9,822 nt of DNA from JAKBCQ01 sp021807585 (lineage in GTDB: Bacteria; Planctomycetota; Planctomycetia; Isosphaerales; Isosphaeraceae): positions 1 to 9,822 of the forward strand of contig DAHWFG010000421.1 in assembly GCA_027325115.1 (NCBI GenBank), in the 5' to 3' direction. The notes under the pieces are model-generated. The model made no database searches. It worked only from the letters and a program-made list of their open reading frames with translations, and was not told the DNA's origin. A program made the translations under genes and the position numbers. This document shows, piece by piece, positions 6,363-9,822 of this stretch. Position 1 is the stretch's first letter; the number at the start of each line of letters is the position of its first letter.

Positions 6363-7757
6363 CTATTTATCTTGATTCGTTTTCCGCGATTCGGTTTCTC
6401 GGCGTTTTTGGGCGTCGGGCCAGCGTCCGGCTTGGAGTTGGTTTTCGATCCATTCGAGCGCGTCGCGTTTAGCGATGAGAGCGCGTTCAAGTTGCAGTTC
6501 GCGGACTTGATCGAGGATCTCCTTGAAATGAGGCCCCGCGACCAGGCCTCGACGAGCGAGATCGTGCCCCGTGAGAAGGGGAGGGGGGTTGATCGGCCCC
6601 GAGGGTTCGTTGCGCAGGTAATTTTCAAGGTAATCGACGTGGCTCGCGTCGCCGGTCGAGGCGAGAGCGTCGGCGCGGTGCAAAGCGAGCAGCTCGTCGA
6701 TCCCGGGCGCAGCGAGCATTCGCTTAAGCGTCGATTCTCTCATATGAAAAGGATCGCCGAGATATTGATGATATTCGACAAGCCAATCGATCCGGTCGCG
6801 TTCGTCGTTCGAGAGTTTGAGCGCGCGGCAGCGACGGTCGACGATCGCCCTGCCGAATTTCTCGTGCTGAAAAAACGTCGTCTTGCCGTCGAGCAGCCCC
6901 TTGGCGCGCGGCTTTCCCGCGTCGTGGTAAAGCGCGGCGAACGCGAGCGGGAAACTCGTCGGCTCGGAGAGCTTTTCCAGCACCAGAAGCGTGTGATCCC
7001 ACAAATCCCCCGCGGGCTGCATCGGCTTCCCCTGAAATAATCCTTTCATGGGAATAAGTTCGGGCATGATCGCCTCGACGAGACCGAGCTCGAACGCGAG
7101 GTTCATCCCCTCAGCTCTGCTTGTATGAACAAGCATTTTGCGTAGTTCTTGCGCGATTCGTTCGGCGGCGACGACGACGACTTTTCCCGCCATTTCACCG
7201 ATCGCCGCGCGCGTTTCGGGTTCGATTTGAAAGCCGAGCCGCGCCGCGAACCTTGCGGCGCGAAGCAGCCTGAGCTTGTCCTCCTCAAATCGAGCTTTGG
7301 GATCGCCGATTGCGCGAAGGGTTTTCGATGCGAGGTCGGCTCGCCCTCCCACGAGATCAAGAACTTCTCCCGTCGCGGGGTCGAGGTACATGCCGTTGAT
7401 TGTGAAATCGCGGCGCGACGCGTCGATTTCCACCGTCCCGAACGTCACCGATTCGGGCCTGCGACCGTCGCGATATTCGCCGTCGCCGCGGAACGTCGCG
7501 ATCTCGACGTCGTTCGCTCCTCCCCTCCCCGGAACGCGCACGACGCCGAAACTGACGCCGACTTCGATCGTTTTTTTAAACAGCCGCTTCACCTGATCGG
7601 GAGTCGCGTCGGTCGCGACGTCGTAATCCGAAGGCGTGAAACCGAGCAGTACGTCGCGCACGCAGCCTCCCGCGAACAGGGCGCGAAATCCCCCCCGACG
7701 CAACGTCTCGGCGACATCCTCGGCGAACATGCGATTGACGTCGATCAAATTCATCAA
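6363..7757 (-). CDS. CCA tRNA nucleotidyltransferase / poly(A) polymerase family
   Basis: A class II nucleotidyltransferase that adds C and/or A residues to tRNA 3' ends, or poly(A) to RNA. The head domain shows AGGCVRDVLLG at 29-39, the metal-binding DYD (Asp44, Asp46), DVEIATFR at 83-90 and RRDFTINGMYLD at 115-126. The neck helix FEEDKLRLLRAARFAARLGF at 157-176 is the nucleotide-selection/RNA-binding region. An HD domain follows with WDHTLL (His255), YHDAGKP (His278, Asp279) and QHEKFG (His298). The C-terminal LLTGHDLARRGLVAGPHFKEIL segment at 394-415 is typical of the family. Length 464 is normal for the HD-containing subgroup. Two starts are adjacent, TTG at 7757 and ATG at 7754, neither with a clear ribosome binding site. 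It lies 72 bases downstream of rsmD on the same strand. CCA-adding, A-adding and poly(A) activities cannot be told apart here. Confidence 0.94.
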   Translation of the reverse strand: MMNLIDVNRMFAEDVAETLRRGGFRALFAGGCVRDVLLGFTPSDYDVATDATPDQVKRLFKKTIEVGVSFGVVRVPGRGGANDVEIATFRGDGEYRDGRRPESVTFGTVEIDASRRDFTINGMYLDPATGEVLDLVGGRADLASKTLRAIGDPKARFEEDKLRLLRAARFAARLGFQIEPETRAAIGEMAGKVVVVAAERIAQELRKMLVHTSRAEGMNLAFELGLVEAIMPELIPMKGLFQGKPMQPAGDLWDHTLLVLEKLSEPTSFPLAFAALYHDAGKPRAKGLLDGKTTFFQHEKFGRAIVDRRCRALKLSNDERDRIDWLVEYHQYLGDPFHMRESTLKRMLAAPGIDELLALHRADALASTGDASHVDYLENYLRNEPSGPINPPPLLTGHDLARRGLVAGPHFKEILDQVRELQLERALIAKRDALEWIENQLQAGRWPDAQKRRETESRKTNQDK

Positions 7758-7829
7758 TTGTCGATAATTATGTAAAGTGAGATATTCCGATTCCTCGATT
7801 GGTTCACGCGAAGTCGCGTTATTATTCTA

Positions 7830-8507
7830 TTAAATACCGATCCGATCGGGTTCGACGCGTTCGGCCGAGGCGTTCGCGCCGGGCGCTTCGATTTCTTCGA
7901 TTTCGTCGTTCTCAAATTCGGTTTCGCTCGCGGATCCGGCTTGATCGTCGAATTTACGGAAGACGCCGATCCGCGTACCTCCGTAGCGTCTCACGTCCCA
8001 TTGTTCGGGATTGGGGAGGAGGGTGTCGTCGCGAAACTCGTCGAACTCTACGACGATCGCCGAACCCGGGGCGAGCCGAGGGATCAACGCCTCGAGCAGC
8101 TTCCGCACGCGGCCGGGGTGATTCTCGTACTCGCGATACGGCGGATCAATAAAGATAACGGCGGGCGTTTGATCAATGAGTTCGGCGATGCGAGCCGACA
8201 TGCGGAAGACGTCGCCGTGATAAACGATCCCCAGGTCTTCGTAACGAAGGGTGGAGAGATTACGGTGGATGAGCGCCGCGTTCTCACGATTTTGTTCGAA
8301 GAAGCGGGCCCTCGACGCGCCTCGGCTGAGCGCTTCCATACCCAGCGCGCCGGTTCCCGCGAAGAGGTCGATCGCGAGTTTTCCCTCGACCGAATCGGCC
8401 AGGATGTTGAAGATCGCCTCGCGGATCAGGTCGCTCGTCGGTCTCGTCGAGCGATTTTTAGGGCCTTCGAGCTTATGTCCGCGTCGTCTGCCGGCGATGA
8501 TCCTCAT
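7830..8507 (-). CDS. rsmD: 16S rRNA (guanine(966)-N2)-methyltransferase RsmD
   Basis: An SAM-dependent methyltransferase that modifies G966 of 16S rRNA during 30S assembly. The 225 residues begin MRIIAGRRRGHKLEGP, the family's conserved N-terminus, followed by RPTSDLIREAIFNIL at 22-36. The SAM-binding motif I is DLFAGTGALGMEALSRG at 47-63, and the catalytic DPPY is at 121-124. Usual length is 180-200; the excess is an acidic tail after residue 186 (rich in Glu, Asp, Ala), not part of the fold. I chose the ATG at 8507 because GGAGGA lies seven bases upstream and because of the conserved start. The frame stays open to an ATG at 8693, which would add 62 residues with no family counterpart. The tRNA nucleotidyltransferase gene follows after 72 bases, so the two may form an RNA-maturation operon. 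Confidence 0.95.
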   Translation of the reverse strand: MRIIAGRRRGHKLEGPKNRSTRPTSDLIREAIFNILADSVEGKLAIDLFAGTGALGMEALSRGASRARFFEQNRENAALIHRNLSTLRYEDLGIVYHGDVFRMSARIAELIDQTPAVIFIDPPYREYENHPGRVRKLLEALIPRLAPGSAIVVEFDEFRDDTLLPNPEQWDVRRYGGTRIGVFRKFDDQAGSASETEFENDEIEEIEAPGANASAERVEPDRIGI

Positions 8508-8514
8508 GATCGAA

Positions 8515-8520
8515 TCCTCC
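8515..8520 (-). promoter_or_regulatory. Ribosome binding site of rsmD
   Basis: GGAGGA on the minus strand, seven bases before the ATG at 8507. This is the clearest Shine-Dalgarno sequence in the window and decides between this start and the upstream in-frame ATG at 8693. Confidence 0.85.
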
Positions 8521-8848
8521 TCGAAGCGAGAAAGAAGGGACGGATAGAGCTCGATCTTGATTGTAACCCGTTGAGCTTTCGGGAACAGCGTCTGATCCCC
8601 TCGATCGCAAATTCGGCCGGCAAACGCGTTTTCCTCGAGGCGAACGAGACGCGGCTCTTTCTCCTGATCCCGCCCAAACCGATACCTCGCCATTCCAATC
8701 CCCCGTTCAATCCCGATCCCAAGAATCGACCGAATCGACCCGGCGATTTGATCAATGAAGTAATATAATAAAACACTTATGTATATGCTAGATTATAATC
8801 ATGCGCTATCATGCGGTGAGGAGCGCTCAAAGGTGGAAAGTTATCGAG
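8521..8848. other. Non-coding leader upstream of rsmD
   Basis: No independent gene is recognised here. On the minus strand the rsmD frame stays open to 8693 but resembles nothing known. An AT-rich patch at 8761-8800 holds GATTATAATC (8791-8800), a self-complementary decamer giving a perfect TATAAT on each strand (plus 8794-8799; minus 8797-8792). On the minus side CTCACC at 17 bases is a poor -35 (three of six). If used, it would give rsmD a leader of roughly 280 bases. Confidence 0.45.
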
Positions 8849-8885
8849 ACGAATGATCGAACTTGTTCGATAAAGCGATCATCGT
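8849..8885. repeat. Nested inverted repeats
   Basis: ATCGAAC-TT-GTTCGAT (8856-8871) is a perfect palindrome. Around it, ATGATCG (8853-8859) pairs with CGATCAT (8876-8882), extendable to about ten pairs with one bulge. The two pairings overlap and so exclude each other as RNA. The core is like a LexA box, but with two instead of four central bases. It could be an operator or a structured RNA; there is no independent evidence of either. Confidence 0.6.
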
Positions 8886-8920
8886 TTCACACGCTCCCGC
8901 GGTTTCGATCCGGGCATTGA

Positions 8921-9062
8921 TCTCTCAGGCCTTCGGTCTGAAAGGCGACGCGAGGTTATTCGTGCACGCGTGCTCCCAAAACGATGCATCAAAAATCGGC
9001 GATACAGACGAGCCGGATCAGAGCGTTCAAGTTTTCTGAATTCAGGCCAAAGGCCTGAGAGA
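8921..9062. repeat. REP/BIME-like pair of inverted hairpins
   Basis: Two 22-base hairpin modules face each other. The first (8921-8942) contains TCAGGCC-TTC-GGTCTGA. The second (9041-9062) contains the perfect TCAGGCC-AAA-GGCCTGA. The reverse complement of the first matches the second at 20 of 22 positions, and TCTCTCAGGCC/GGCCTGAGAGA is an exact 11-base inverted repeat at the outer edges. Such paired modules resemble bacterial interspersed mosaic elements. A 63-codon frame across it (8989-9180, minus, with LSQAFGLNSENLNALIRL) is likely a spurious translation of the repeat. Confidence 0.7.
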
Positions 9063-9066
9063 GCTT

Positions 9067-9089
9067 AGCCCAGGGTGAAACCCTGGGTT
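9067..9089. repeat. REP-like hairpin CCCAGGGT-GAA-ACCCTGGG
   Basis: An eight-pair perfect stem with a three-base loop (9069-9087), extendable by two weaker pairs. It lies only a few bases after the second hairpin of the paired element. CCCAGGGTTTCACCCTGGG-type hairpins recur in planctomycete intergenic regions, from my general recollection of that phylum and not from a search. Confidence 0.7.
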
Positions 9090-9115
9090 TCCTCGATAGA
9101 ATCGACCCCGCCCCG

Positions 9116-9139
9116 GCCCTCCGCGCATCCGGGGAGGGC
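9116..9139. repeat. Third repeat hairpin, GCCCTCC/GGAGGGC
   Basis: A seven-pair perfect stem with a ten-base loop, within a C-rich lead-in (CCCCGCCCCG). This looks like another family of dispersed GC-rich hairpins placed next to the REP-like modules. No T-run follows, so it is not a simple terminator. Confidence 0.55.
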
Positions 9140-9194
9140 AAGAATCGTTCCGCATACGGCAGAGAATCTCGTGATTCCACAGAAAACGCAATTC

Positions 9195-9237
9195 GATCAT
9201 AAATGATCTTGACTTAATATCCCGGATATCGTACGAT
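9195..9237 (+). promoter_or_regulatory. Sigma70-like promoter overlapped by palindromes
   Basis: TTGACT (9209-9214) and TACGAT (9232-9237) are separated by exactly 17 bases, a good -35/-10 pair reading towards the gene at 9369 with a leader of about 125 bases. Two inverted repeats overlap it: GATCAT-AA-ATGATC (9195-9208) abuts the -35, and ATATCC-C-GGATAT (9217-9229) fills the spacer. Both are plausible repressor or activator sites, but no regulator is identified. Confidence 0.5.
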
Positions 9238-9368
9238 TCCCCCTAGAGATGCGTCTGGCAAACGATTATCATGCAAGCAAGCCGGCAGTCTCCGCTTGAA
9301 AGCAATCCAATCGGAACGATCATTGACAATACGCGGAATAAGTGAATCTCAACGAAAGAATATCCAGC

Positions 9369-9822
9369 ATGAACAACACCCAAGCCGTCGCACTCGCCGA
9401 TCCGCACAATGTTAAACCCGAATTAACCCTCGCCAATCCCTTGATCGAGGGGGTCGAAAAGCTCGAAGATTGGCTCGCTCATCGCGAGATCGTCGTTCAA
9501 GAATTGTGTCCCGTCGGGGCGCTCGAAACCTTGTACGCTCAGCGTGCCGCTCTCCATTTGTGGCGGCTCGAACGCGTCACTCGATACGAGATCGTGAAAT
9601 CGCAGGGCCAAATAGAAGCCGGATCGACCCCAACTTGCGAAGATCCTGCGCACGCTCAAAATCAGCGCATTTCGCCCGATTCACCATTGCTTCAAACGAT
9701 CATCAAGTACGAGGCGCATCTTCAACGTTGTTTGGCCGGCACAATGGCCGAATTGCGTCGGTTGCAAAAGGAACGACGGCAAGGATTGCGCGACGCCAAT
9801 CCGGGAGGGCGAGGCGCCGACC
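9369..9822 (+). CDS. Conserved planctomycete-type protein of unknown function, partial
   Basis: The frame is open from ATG at 9369 to the window end (151 codons). I cannot name a function. Residues 25-74 (LIEGVEKLEDWLAHREIVVQ, then CPVGALETLYAQRAALHLWRLERVTRYE) and 107-137 (LLQTIIKYEAHLQRCLAGTM, then AELRRLQKERR) resemble a widespread planctomycete/acidobacterial family in which a Trp-Arg-Leu helix and a 'RYE.HL.R....ELRRLQ' segment follow an N-terminal 'NAQ.STGP.T.EGK' motif. That N-terminal motif is absent here. The product looks soluble, helical and charged, with no signal or membrane segment. An in-frame GTG at 9342 could add nine residues; neither start has a strong ribosome binding site. 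A promoter-like pair lies about 130 bases upstream. The C-terminus is outside the window. Confidence 0.65.
   Translation, partial: MNNTQAVALADPHNVKPELTLANPLIEGVEKLEDWLAHREIVVQELCPVGALETLYAQRAALHLWRLERVTRYEIVKSQGQIEAGSTPTCEDPAHAQNQRISPDSPLLQTIIKYEAHLQRCLAGTMAELRRLQKERRQGLRDANPGGRGAD

Noticed and set aside
7941..8768. 275-codon plus-strand frame opposite rsmD
   Set aside because: It is antisense to rsmD, whose motifs are unambiguous; the GC-rich codon pattern leaves long shadow frames on the opposite strand.
8856..8871. LexA/SOS box
   Set aside because: CGAAC and GTTCG are separated by two bases instead of the four in Gram-positive boxes, and there is no SOS gene adjacent.
8897..8917. tRNA T-arm-like GGTTTCGATCC
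   Set aside because: No five-pair T stem, acceptor stem or anticodon arm can be built around it.
8989..9180. 63-codon minus-strand frame in the REP-like region
   Set aside because: It crosses the hairpin repeats; such translations recur as spurious hypothetical proteins, and no start signal is seen.
9323..9328. Second promoter from a perfect TTGACA
   Set aside because: No acceptable -10 hexamer lies 16-18 bases downstream.

Overview
The window looks like a chromosomal stretch from a planctomycete, probably near the Isosphaeraceae. This is inferred from the gene families (an ApgM-like enzyme next to a four-ACT aspartokinase, an orphan Uma2 nuclease, a DUF1573-type lipoprotein fragment), the strong TCG/GCG/GATCG codon flavour, and a REP-like hairpin cluster of a kind common in that phylum. 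No plasmid, phage, CRISPR or rRNA/tRNA feature was seen.

Layout. Positions 1-430 (minus strand) hold a small, apparently broken lipoprotein gene with half a DUF1573 domain, preceded by nine perfect GGAAT units and a well-formed ribosome binding site and ATG that are out of frame with it. Positions 431-1030 show no convincing gene. Positions 1031-6205 (plus strand) are a run of four genes: an ApgM/proposed homoserine kinase, aspartokinase with two tandem ACT pairs, argininosuccinate synthase, and a Uma2-family nuclease. Positions 6363-8507 (minus strand) hold rsmD followed by a tRNA nucleotidyltransferase/poly(A) polymerase-family gene, converging on the plus-strand run. Positions 8508-9368 are a long non-coding stretch: an rsmD leader, nested inverted repeats, a REP/BIME-like hairpin cluster and a good sigma70-like promoter overlapped by palindromes. 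Positions 9369-9822 are the 5' part of an unnamed conserved gene running off the window.

How the genes fit together. Aspartokinase commits aspartate to the lysine/threonine/methionine branch. The ApgM-like protein beside it is of the type proposed to serve as homoserine kinase in organisms lacking ThrB. Argininosuccinate synthase consumes aspartate for arginine. The three therefore form an aspartate-use cluster. RsmD (16S rRNA methylation) and the CCA/poly(A) enzyme (tRNA 3' ends) form an RNA-maturation pair on the other strand.

No complete new multi-gene system is evident. The most unusual signal is the pentanucleotide repeat between a ribosome binding site/ATG and the lipoprotein frame: one added unit would join them in frame, as in a phase-variable switch. 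The early stop in the same gene argues that it may simply be decaying.
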